Assembly: GCA_034006575.1 (NCBI GenBank)
Contig: JAVESN010000018.1
Coordinates: forward strand, 1 to 22,655
Direction of reading: 5' to 3'
From: Methanimicrococcus sp034006575
GTDB lineage: Archaea > Halobacteriota > Methanosarcinia > Methanosarcinales > Methanosarcinaceae
DNA: 22,655 nucleotides
This document shows positions 15,767-22,579 of the stretch, piece after piece; the stretch's first letter is position 1, and the number at the start of each line of letters is the position of its first letter. The position numbers and the translations under genes were made by a program. The notes beneath the pieces were generated by a model that did no database searches, was not told where the DNA came from, and saw only the letters and a program-made list of their open reading frames with translations.

Positions 15767-16285
15767 TTATTTTTTAACATATTCGTTGTAATGAATTCTT
15801 TCTTTTTTAAATCTATCAACCGCCTCAGGTTTATTTTCCGGATATCCGATGATTATAAAAGAGTAAGGGATTATGTTTTTCGGCAATTCAAACATTTTAA
15901 TAAATCCGCCCATTCGTTCTTCTCGCGGGTAAACGCCCGTCCAAACGGCACCGATTCCGGAGGCGTGAAGGGAAAGCAAAAGATTTTGCGTGGCCGCGCC
16001 CAAATCTTGCGGGAAAAATCCTTCGGCGGTTTCATAGTCTTTGTTAAAGCAAATTAAAACGCCGGCGCTCGCGTTTTTTACCATCGCCGCGTGCGGGCTG
16101 AATGTCGGAATTTCGTTTAAGAGCTCCTTTTTATTGATGATAATAAATTCCCACGGCTGCTGATTTCTGGCGGACGGCGCAAACATCGCCGCTTTGACGG
16201 CTTCTTCAATCCGTTCTATCGGGACGGTTTTGTCTTGATATTTTCGAACGCTTCTGCGTGTGTATAAAGCTTCATTTAAATCCAT
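15767..16285 (-). CDS. Nitroreductase family FMN-dependent oxidoreductase
   Basis: 172 residues, a short member of the nitroreductase family that reduces substrates with NAD(P)H through FMN, usually as a dimer in the cytosol. Seen: the FMN phosphate-binding start TRRSVRKYQDKTVP (residues 9-22), PSARNQQPWEFIII (37-50) typical of the substrate/FMN region, FPQDLGAATQNLLLSLHASGIGAVWTGVYP in the middle, and IIIGYPENKP near the end. The natural substrate cannot be told from sequence. Archaea often carry several paralogues. The upstream region on this strand contains several TATATAA-like elements (16313-16375). It is convergent with nothing: downstream is the gene-free region after rpoA2. Confidence 0.9.
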   Translation of the reverse strand: MDLNEALYTRRSVRKYQDKTVPIERIEEAVKAAMFAPSARNQQPWEFIIINKKELLNEIPTFSPHAAMVKNASAGVLICFNKDYETAEGFFPQDLGAATQNLLLSLHASGIGAVWTGVYPREERMGGFIKMFELPKNIIPYSFIIIGYPENKPEAVDRFKKERIHYNEYVKK

Positions 16286-16312
16286 AATTGATCTTCTTTT
16301 AATTTTTATCTT

Positions 16313-16375
16313 TTTTATAATCTTTATATTCTTTTTATATAACCTTTATATAATTATTATATAATCTTTATAGTT
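16313..16375. promoter_or_regulatory. Cluster of TATA-like elements
   Basis: TTTATATT, TTTTATATAA, TTTATATAA, TTATATAA and TTTATAG follow one another between the nitroreductase start (minus) and tRNA-Leu (plus). Elements 30-60 bases before the nitroreductase ATG could serve it. Which one is used cannot be seen. Confidence 0.4.
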
Positions 16376-16479
16376 GATTTCTATTTGACAACAAACTTTA
16401 AAAAGAATCCGTCTCTTTATGAGATGTTGTTTTTTAAAACAATCGTTTTTAAAATATTTTTTATTTCATTTTTCATCAT

Positions 16480-16562
16480 GCGAAGGTAGCCGAGTGGTCA
16501 AAGGCGGCAGGTTCAGGGCCTGTTCATGTAGATGTTCGCGGGTTCGACTCCCGTCCTTCGCA
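16480..16562 (+). tRNA. tRNA-Leu (anticodon CAG)
   Basis: Class II tRNA of 83 bases. Acceptor GCGAAGG (16480-16486) pairs with CCTTCGC (16555-16561), with discriminator A at 16562. The anticodon stem GCAGG/CCTGT encloses loop TTCAGGG, giving anticodon CAG. A long variable arm CAT/ATG precedes the T arm GCGGG-TTCGACT-CCCGT. No CCA is encoded, unlike the tRNA-Lys. An A/T-rich TTTTAAAATATTTTTT stretch at 16447-16462 may be the promoter. Confidence 0.96.
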
Positions 16563-16635
16563 TATTTCATCTCTTTCTTATTTCATCTCTCTTTCTTATT
16601 TCATCTCTTTTTCTTATTTCATATCTTATCCTTAA
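16563..16635. repeat. Pyrimidine-rich tandem repeats after tRNA-Leu
   Basis: About four imperfect copies of TTTCATCTCTTTCTTA (16-18 bases) directly follow the tRNA. The T-runs may also end its transcription. Confidence 0.75.
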
Positions 16636-16707
16636 TTTCTTACCATTTTTTTCATTCTTTTATTTCAACTTTCTCGTTTCTGATTCTTTAATTCTTCTTT
16701 TTAATTT

Positions 16708-17397
16708 TTATTGAATTATCGGCTCATAGGTATACTTTTTGGAAAATCCGGATAATCGGCTGATGGTTTCTATTAATTCGTCGCAATATGTTTCATAATC
16801 TATTTTTTGAGAAATTTGCGTGTCCATGGAGTAGCCGCGAACGGCTCCGTTTATGATGATGGCAAGAGAGGCGGGGTCCATTTCTAAAAAACCGCCTTTG
16901 GTTTGAATGGCTTTTATAATTTTTTCCAATAAATCCGTTTCATCATTTCCGAAAAGTTTGTAATAGGGAATATCGGCTTCGTTTTTTGCGTTATATATGA
17001 TTTCCATTAAAGCGTCGTTTTCCAAACGATGTTCCGTTGAGTAAGCGAGAGCGGCCCTGACATATATGTAAAGCATTTCCAAAGGGGTTTGTGCTTGAGC
17101 CACTTTCTCATGAATGAAATCTTCCTGTTTTTTAAGCAATGAAACACGCAACGTTTCAATCAATTCTTTTTTTGTCGGAAAATAATATGAAATTAAAGCG
17201 GTGCTTATATCGGCGTGTTTCGCGATTTTAGCCAAACTGGTGTCGACGTATCCGAATTCGATTAATGCCAGTGAGGCGGAATCTAAAATTTGTTCTTTTC
17301 TCAAATCCGCAATAATCGACTTTTGAGAATATTTATTCCCTTTCTTTTTTTTAGAGGTGTTTTTTTCTTCAAAACCCTTTGAATTTATGCCGCTCAT
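16708..17397 (-). CDS. TetR/AcrR-family transcriptional regulator
   Basis: 229 residues. After a lysine-rich, poorly conserved N-terminus (about 1-33), a TetR helix-turn-helix domain spans about 34-80: RKEQILDSASLALIEFGYVDTSLAKIAKHADISTALISYYFPTKKELIE, with the usual ISYYF recognition-helix end. The remaining 150 helical residues would bind a ligand and form the dimer. The ligand is unknown. GGGAAG about eight bases before the ATG is an acceptable ribosome site. It is divergent from the formyltetrahydrofolate cyclo-ligase gene across a 288-base AT-rich gap, so self-regulation or control of that neighbour is possible, but no operator stands out from the AT-rich background. Confidence 0.9.
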   Translation of the reverse strand: MSGINSKGFEEKNTSKKKKGNKYSQKSIIADLRKEQILDSASLALIEFGYVDTSLAKIAKHADISTALISYYFPTKKELIETLRVSLLKKQEDFIHEKVAQAQTPLEMLYIYVRAALAYSTEHRLENDALMEIIYNAKNEADIPYYKLFGNDETDLLEKIIKAIQTKGGFLEMDPASLAIIINGAVRGYSMDTQISQKIDYETYCDELIETISRLSGFSKKYTYEPIIQ

Positions 17398-17685
17398 TTT
17401 AATCTTCCCTATTTCGGTTCTTTTATTGTCGTTTTTCTTTTTTTTGATTTCTCATTTAATAATTTGATTAACTTCATTGTTTATTAAAATGTTATTTAAT
17501 TATTTAAATTTGCGTTCAAAAATTTCATTTATTTTTATTCCTATTTTTTTATTTTTTTAAAAAAAGCATATTTTGAATCCAAAATTTTAATTAAAAGAAG
17601 AACCTTTTTCATTTCGTTTGATAAATATGGTTTATTTCATTTTTTTGAAACGTTCTTCATTTATTCTTTCTTTTCATAATCGGTC

Positions 17686-18264
17686 GTGTTATTTTTGAAA
17701 AAAGAAATTCGCCGGCGTTTACGCGATTGTCGAAATCAATTGTCGGAAGATGAAATCATAACAAAAAGCCGGTGTATCACAAACACATTAATCCAATCGG
17801 AACTTTTTAAAAAAAGCGGCTCCTTATTCGCGTATTTGGAAACGCAAAACGAAGTTTTAACCCGCCCTTTGATTGAGCATTGTTTTCGAATCGGAAAACC
17901 CGTCTATGTTCCGGTCACGCAAAAAAATGAGATTTTTTTTACGCGGCTGAATGACTTTTCAAATCTGGTCGAGGCGGATTTTGGAATTCTTGAGCCGAAA
18001 AATCCGATTGCGGAAGAACCCGATGAAAACTCTTTATTTATCATTCCCGGAGTCGGATTTGATCAATTCGGTACACGCCTCGGATATGGGGCCGGTTTTT
18101 ATGATCGTTATTTGTACCGCCGCGAAGCCCTCAGTTTTGTCGGCGTTTGTTTTGAAATTCAATTGGCTGATAAACTTCCAAAGGAAGAGACGGATGTTTT
18201 AATGGATTCCGTTTTAACGGAAAAAAGATGGCTTATTGTCGATAAAAAGAATCGGGAGCTTTAA
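17686..18264 (+). CDS. 5-formyltetrahydrofolate cyclo-ligase family protein
   Basis: 192 residues, the family's normal length. These enzymes use ATP to convert 5-formyltetrahydrofolate to 5,10-methenyltetrahydrofolate. The N-terminus has the basic helix KKEIRRRLRDCRNQLS. The C-terminal half has the diagnostic segment IIPGVGFDQFGTRLGYGAGFYDRYL (about 118-142), holding the ATP/phosphate-binding glycines and the GYGxGFYDR motif. LETQNEVLTRPLIEHCFRIGKPVYVP is also typical. The start is uncertain: GTG at 17686 is given, but TTG at 17695 (giving MKKEIRRR) would match family N-termini equally well, and neither has a clear ribosome site. Methanogens rely mainly on tetrahydromethanopterin, so the real substrate may be folate in biosynthesis or a methanopterin analogue. 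Confidence 0.88.
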   Translation: MLFLKKEIRRRLRDCRNQLSEDEIITKSRCITNTLIQSELFKKSGSLFAYLETQNEVLTRPLIEHCFRIGKPVYVPVTQKNEIFFTRLNDFSNLVEADFGILEPKNPIAEEPDENSLFIIPGVGFDQFGTRLGYGAGFYDRYLYRREALSFVGVCFEIQLADKLPKEETDVLMDSVLTEKRWLIVDKKNREL

Positions 18265-18288
18265 ATATTCTAATTCGATATCATTTGC

Positions 18289-18414
18289 AAGTGAGACATT
18301 ATGTTGTTTATGTTCTCTTACTTTTTCTTTCTATTTTTGTTAATTATTTCCGGTCGAATACCTACGCTTCCACTCCAAATTCTATCATATTTAATCCGCT
18401 CTTCGGTCTCACTT
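18289..18414. repeat. 9-base perfect inverted repeat with 108-base spacer
   Basis: AAGTGAGAC (18289-18297) and GTCTCACTT (18406-18414). The right arm is preceded by a small CCG/CGG hairpin and followed by a T-run to 18418, so it may end a transcript from the cyclo-ligase gene. It could also bound a small structured RNA. Confidence 0.4.
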
Positions 18415-18425
18415 TTTTACAATAC

Positions 18426-18453
18426 TTTTATATACTATCATGAATTTATATAG
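18426..18453 (+). promoter_or_regulatory. Candidate ftsZ promoters (two TATA boxes)
   Basis: TTTTATATAC (18426-18435) and TTTATATAG (18445-18453) are strong archaeal TATA boxes. They predict starts near 18457 and 18475, giving an unusually long leader of about 290-310 bases before the ftsZ ATG. Confidence 0.45.
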
Positions 18454-18767
18454 CTTTACACAGAGTAACATTTAGCATAAACTAGAGGGTTAAATTCAAA
18501 AATATAATTTGATATTTTAGCTTTCCGGATGCTAGGTTTTGCTTAATTTCAAGTTGCCGTTTATGATTTTTGCACCGTTTGGCGCCGCAACTGAAATTAT
18601 CAAAATTATTTACCAACGCCACAAATCAATAAATCAAATGTTACTTGAGAGATTTGACTCATGAATGGATTTCATGAATGAATTGATATTCCCTAAACGA
18701 ATGATTCAACATCTCTTCAAAAACGCACCCCTCATTTCACACATCAATTCAAAGAAGGTTTTCGCAA

Positions 18768-19883
18768 ATGCAGTCCATCATTCAAGAAGCATTAAAATAT
18801 GCCGAACAGGAAAAATCCGTTTCACACGCCGATGGCGACGGAGGATTTGACGATTTTGGTCAGCCTCGTATCGTTATTGTCGGATGCGGCGGCGCCGGAA
18901 ATAATACCATTAAACGCCTTTACAACATGGGTATCGAAAACGCCGAAACAATTTGTATCAATACGGACAAGCAAGATCTTGACAGAACCCGCGCCGACAA
19001 AAAAATCTTGATTGGTAAGACTTTGACAAGAGGTCTCGGTGCCGGCGGCTATCCGGAAATCGGAAGAAAAGCGGCCGAACTCGCGCGCGGAACTCTCGAA
19101 TCTGTTTTAAAAGACGCCGATCTCGTTTTCGTCACGGCCGGCATGGGCGGCGGAACGGGTACGGGCGTTGCTCCGGTCGTTGCGGAAGTTGCCAAAGAGC
19201 AAGGCGCAATCGTCATCGGTATGGTTTCCAGCCCGTTTAAAGTGGAAGGATCCCGCTCTCAAAAAGCGCAAGACGGCATTGAAGCTTTAAAGAAAGCCGC
19301 AGATACCGTCGTTATTTTGGACAATCAAAGACTTTTGGCGCACGTTCCGAATCTTCCGATTGACCAAGCTCTTTCCGTTATGGATCAATTAATCGCGGAA
19401 ACCGTTAAAGGCATCACGGAAACGATTACGGATTATTCTCTCATTAATCTTGACTACGCCGACGTTCGCGCGACGATGGGTTGCGGCGGAATTGCCGTTA
19501 TGATGATTGGGGAGTCCAAAAATCAAAACAAAAGCCAAGAAGTCGTTAAAGCCGCTTTGAACCACCCGCTTCTCGACGTCGATTACCGCGGCGCGACCGG
19601 CTGTTTGATTCACATCACGGGCGGCCCGGACATGAGTCTTCAAGAAGCCATGGAAATCGGCGAACAATTGACTTATGAAATTTCAAGCGACGCCAAAGTG
19701 ACAATCGGCGCGCGCGTCCTTGAAGAATACGAAGGTCGCGTCCGCGTGATGGCGATTATGACCGGCGTTCAGCAAAGAGTCGGAAATTACGCTTCCAACA
19801 ACACGACTATGAACACGGCTTCTATTAAAAACAAAGAAGCAAGCCTGTCTTCTTCTCGAAACAACATCATTGATTTCATTTAA
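18768..19883 (+). CDS. ftsZ: Cell division protein FtsZ
   Basis: 371 residues. FtsZ is the tubulin-like GTPase that forms the division ring. Seen: the nucleotide-binding start RIVIVGCGGAGNNTIKRLYNMGI (34-56), NTDKQDL (65-71), the tubulin signature GGGTGTG (127-133), and the T7 catalytic loop NLDYADVR (227-234) with Asp229 and Asp232. A Ser/Asn-rich linker leads to a short hydrophobic end NNIIDFI, the likely binding tail for a partner such as SepF. The N-terminal extension of about 33 residues and the sequence LTRGLGAGG are typical archaeal features. Archaea often have two FtsZ types, and I cannot assign this one firmly. Ribosome site GAAGGT (18754-18759) is eight bases from the ATG. A T-rich tract follows the stop. 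Confidence 0.96.
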   Translation: MQSIIQEALKYAEQEKSVSHADGDGGFDDFGQPRIVIVGCGGAGNNTIKRLYNMGIENAETICINTDKQDLDRTRADKKILIGKTLTRGLGAGGYPEIGRKAAELARGTLESVLKDADLVFVTAGMGGGTGTGVAPVVAEVAKEQGAIVIGMVSSPFKVEGSRSQKAQDGIEALKKAADTVVILDNQRLLAHVPNLPIDQALSVMDQLIAETVKGITETITDYSLINLDYADVRATMGCGGIAVMMIGESKNQNKSQEVVKAALNHPLLDVDYRGATGCLIHITGGPDMSLQEAMEIGEQLTYEISSDAKVTIGARVLEEYEGRVRVMAIMTGVQQRVGNYASNNTTMNTASIKNKEASLSSSRNNIIDFI

Positions 19884-20016
19884 AAAATGTAAGTTGATTC
19901 TTTCACTTACTTTTTTATTCCTTTTTATTTTTATTTTATCTTTATATTTTTCATTTTAATTGTTCTCTTTTTATTTTTTCAATAAAATCAAAATGCGGCG
20001 CGAAGAGCAAATCCTC

Positions 20017-20033
20017 AAACGCACGCCAAACAG
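20017..20033. repeat. Dispersed intergenic element, copy 3 (AAACGCACGCCAAACAG)
   Basis: It lies 134 bases after the ftsZ stop, past the T-runs and in the gene's orientation. It differs from copy 1 by one base (GCACGCC for GCGCGCC) and is followed by CGAAAAC and then TTCATTTTTGATC. Confidence 0.7.
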
Positions 20034-20099
20034 CGAAAACAACTTCATTTTTGATCAGATGTGAAAACAAGCGTCGGTCTTCTTGATTGCATTTGAAAC

Positions 20100-20150
20100 G
20101 TTTTTGTGTTTCTTTTTGTGTTTTTTGTGTTTCTTTTTGTGTTTTTGTGT
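20100..20150. repeat. T/G-rich short tandem repeat
   Basis: Repeated GTGTTTCTTTTT / GTGTTTTT units just upstream of the dihydropteroate synthase-like gene. Simple sequence with no coding signal. Confidence 0.7.
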
Positions 20151-20208
20151 TTGATTTTTTATTTCTGTTTGAAAAGTTTATCTATCTCTTTTTCGTTTAA
20201 GGACTATT

Positions 20209-22020
20209 ATGAAAATACTCGTTGTTACCGGACTTTTGGCAAAGGAGGCCGTTTTTAAATCCGTCGGCGATTCCGCGGATGTGTTGGTTTTGCCGTATTC
20301 GGTCGCCGCTTTGATTACGCCGCAAAAACTTCTGTCCGGATTTTTAAATTCCGAGTTTTCCAATCGTCAATACGATGCCGTTTTGGTTTCGGGTTTTTCA
20401 AAATTTAATTTCTCAAACGTTGAAAAAGAAATCGGCTGTCCGGTATATTTGGGACCCAAACACGCCGTTGATTTAAAATCGGCATTATCGGCTCTTTCGT
20501 TTTCAAAAACAGTTCCGGCATGCGAATTGATTCAATCTCGTAAAAAAGAAGAAGCGTAGCTCTTTTTAAACGAATTTGAAAAAACTCATGCCGGCGTTTT
20601 TCAAATCGGCTCCGTTTCAATAGGCGGCGCTTCTCGAATGAAAATTTTAGCGGAAATCATTGCCGCCGAATCCCTCTCCCAAAAAGAACTTCATTCTCAA
20701 ATTAAATATTTAATTGATGAAGGCGCGGATTTAATCGACCTCGGCTTTTCGCCCGACGCGGATGAAACCCTTGTTTCTTCAACCATCGCTTTTGCCAAAT
20801 CCGTTTGTCCCGTTCCGATCAGCATTGATTCGGGCGATTTTTCTCAAATCCGAGCCGGTATTTTGGCCGGCGTTGATTTGGTTTTAAGTTTGGACGGCGC
20901 CCTTTTAGACCAAATGGCTCATTCTTTTTCTTATCCCGACTCCGTTTTGAAATCCGTTTCCTTCGTCATCCTCCCGGATTCCTCTCCCAACGAAAACAAT
21001 TTGGAATCCTTGTCCAAAAATATTTTAAAAGCAAAACAACTCGGTTTGACAAAAATTATGGCCGACCCGATTTTATCTCCGCCCGGCCGTAATCTTTTTC
21101 TTTCGATGAAAAATTATTACGATTTCCATCAGTCTCATCCGGAAATTCCGATTCTTTTTGGAGCCGGAAACGTGACCGAATTGTTTGACGCGGATTCCGT
21201 TGGCATGAACGCTCTTTTAACCGAATTGGCGGATGAATTCGGCGCCTCTTTATTATTCACGCCGAATGCCAGCGATAAAGGAAAAGGCTCCGTTTATGAA
21301 TTGAAAACGGCGTCTGAAATGATGCTTCTTTCAAAAAACCGCGCGTCGTCCCCCAAAGATTTGGGCATTGATTTGTTGCTCTTTAAAGAAAAAAGGAAAC
21401 GCTCCGATTTTAATTTGGATTTGATTTTTAAATCCGAAGCTTTTTCGGACCTTCATTTGCGCGATGAAAACAAAACATCAAAACCTAAAACATTAAAACC
21501 GGTTCATTTTCAAATTTCTTCTGAAAATCAGGATTTCGCTTCAAAAAATCTCGCTCCTCTTCCTCAAATTATATTATCCGGTTCATTGCATCCCGATTTT
21601 TCATCCGACACGAAATGGGGATGGAAATCCGATCCTTCCGGAAATTTTTTAATCGGGCTTGTTCCCGTTTCCGATTTGATTGAATTTTTATCTTCTTCTT
21701 TTTCATCAGAGGTTGATTCCGGTTTTAATTCCGAGTTTAATTCCGGTTTTAATTTCTGTTTTGGATTTGATTCCGTTTCGGATTTCAATTCTTCTCTTTT
21801 AAAATTAAATGAAATCAAAACCCCGGGCAAACGCGTTATTGTCGCCGCTCATCAAAAAGCCGTCGTCATCGGGATTGATTCGGCATTTATGTTTGAATCC
21901 GTTTTAAACCTGAATTTGATTTCCGAGTTGAGCCATGCCGGCTATCTGGGCAGAGAACTTCAAAAAGCGGAAATCGCTCTTTATTTTGGGAGAAGTTTTT
22001 CTCAAGACGATGATTTTTAA
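20209..22020 (+). CDS. Dihydropteroate synthase-like protein with in-frame TAG (candidate pyrrolysine)
   Basis: One reading frame of 603 codons with a single TAG at codon 117. Before it lies the family's N-terminal domain (VTGLLAKEAVFKSVGD; YLGPKHAVDLKSALSAL; VPACELI). After it, FQIGSVSIGG leads into a DHPS-type barrel from Met144 (MKILAEIIAAE; GADLIDLGFSPDADE; ISIDSGD; ILFGAGNVTELFDADSVG; SPKDLGIDLLLFKEKRKR). The end, HAGYLGRELQKAEIALYFG, is also typical of this archaeal family (TIGR00284-like). Relatives are single proteins of about 500 residues, so this is one gene. The family is linked to pterin (methanopterin) synthesis by homology; the exact reaction is unsettled. Ribosome site AAGGA (20199-20203) serves the first ATG. 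No site precedes the internal ATG at 20638. Either TAG is read as pyrrolysine or this is a nonsense-mutated gene. A Ser/Asn/Phe-rich insert at about 500-520 comes from a 12-base repeat. Confidence 0.85.
20557..20559 (+). other. In-frame TAG codon, candidate pyrrolysine site
   Basis: The codons around it read GAA GCG TAG CTC TTT TTA. The frame is open on both sides, with no other stop until TAA at 22018-22020. It falls in the charged linker between the N-terminal domain and the barrel, where a single inserted residue should be tolerated. Confidence 0.7.
21717..21752. repeat. 12-base tandem repeat inside the coding region
   Basis: TTCCGGTTTTAA, TTCCGAGTTTAA and TTCCGGTTTTAA run in tandem, encoding a SGFNSEFNSGFN stretch. 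The flanking sequence is similarly Ser/Asp/Phe-rich. It keeps the frame (multiple of three). Confidence 0.85.
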
Positions 22021-22103
22021 TCCTTTTTTCATTTTTGGATTCTTATCGGTAATATATTAATAATTTGAAATACACTTATATTTTTTAGGTTTAAACTATT
22101 TTC

Positions 22104-22109
22104 AGGTGA
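22104..22109 (+). promoter_or_regulatory. Ribosome binding site for the last gene
   Basis: AGGTGA, six bases before the ATG at 22116, matches the 3' end of archaeal 16S rRNA and fixes this start. Confidence 0.6.
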
Positions 22110-22115
22110 ATCCCT

Positions 22116-22577
22116 ATGAGAATTAACAGTGATGATAAGATCCGGATTTTCGGTGTTCTTGCGGAAAGATATTTTAAAGATAATCAGTGGAGCTTTTATT
22201 CTGTTGATAAAGAATCGGAGCGCATTTTAAAAATTGCGGAAGACATTAACGGGCAGCACAATGCTTATCCGAGCATTACGCGGGATTGGTACGTTCAAAA
22301 CGGCGGCTCGCGCTCCGTTCATTTGACCGATTCTTGGGACGAACTCAAAACGGTCGTCGGCTTTTTGAAAAACTTCCCGAATTATTTCGATTATTTTGTC
22401 GACACCGGCGAAATGAAAGCGTTCTGTATTTTAAGCGACACAAAAGAACTGGCGCCGGAACGCATTGAAGTCATTTTAAAAGCGCAGGAAGCCGGTATTC
22501 GCACCCTCGTCTTTTTGGCAAATGTCCCGAGCGAAATTGAGGCCAGCGTTCTTCAAATCAGAAAAAGCGAGTGCTGA
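22116..22577 (+). CDS. Uncharacterised protein, 153 residues
   Basis: I do not recognise this protein. It is soluble-looking, with no signal peptide or membrane segment, and has mixed alpha/beta character. The N-terminus is charged (MRINSDDKIRIFGVLAERYF). The middle has DWYVQNGG and DSWDELKTVVGFLKNFPNYFDYFV. The end reads ERIEVILKAQEAGIRTLVFLANVP. The last part, a beta strand-helix-strand order with YFDYFVDTGEMKAFCILSD, faintly recalls a PD-(D/E)XK nuclease core, but the expected Glu-x-Lys pair is missing (Cys-Ile-Leu-Ser-Asp instead). That resemblance is weak and may be false. A good ribosome site supports the start, and codon use is like its neighbours, so the gene is probably real. It stands alone, 95 bases after the preceding gene. 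Confidence 0.75.
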   Translation: MRINSDDKIRIFGVLAERYFKDNQWSFYSVDKESERILKIAEDINGQHNAYPSITRDWYVQNGGSRSVHLTDSWDELKTVVGFLKNFPNYFDYFVDTGEMKAFCILSDTKELAPERIEVILKAQEAGIRTLVFLANVPSEIEASVLQIRKSEC

Positions 22578-22579
22578 TC

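Larger units (their letters stand above)
18265..18767. other. Non-coding region before ftsZ
   Basis: 503 bases without a supported gene. It holds an inverted repeat (18289-18297 / 18406-18414), two TATA boxes (18427-18453) and a possible minus-strand variant of the dispersed element, TGCACCGTTTGGCGCC (18571-18586). A frame opening at 18665 runs into ftsZ out of frame and is not supported. Confidence 0.65.
19884..20208. other. Intergenic region ftsZ to dihydropteroate synthase-like gene
   Basis: 325 bases without a gene. T-runs at 19905-19985 probably terminate ftsZ. The dispersed element copy 3 is at 20017-20033. A T/G-rich repeat with GTGTTTCTTTTT units is at 20100-20150. GTTTATCTAT near 20176-20185 may be the promoter of the next gene. 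Confidence 0.6.

Noticed and set aside
17562..17575. Palindrome TTTTTTTAAAAAAA as a TetR operator
   Set aside because: Simple T/A runs are palindromic by chance in such AT-rich DNA, and there is no second copy.
18665..18850. Possible small upstream gene overlapping ftsZ
   Set aside because: It runs into ftsZ in another frame, has no ribosome site, and its second half is merely the ftsZ start read out of frame.
20557..20600. Pyrrolysine insertion stem-loop after the TAG
   Set aside because: Only a short T5/A5 pairing can be drawn, which is expected in AT-rich sequence. Archaeal pyrrolysine decoding does not require such an element.
20638..22020. Separate gene starting at the ATG at 20638
   Set aside because: No ribosome binding site precedes it. 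Family-typical sequence lies upstream of this ATG in the same frame, back to the TAG, and the N-terminal domain of the same family is just before that.
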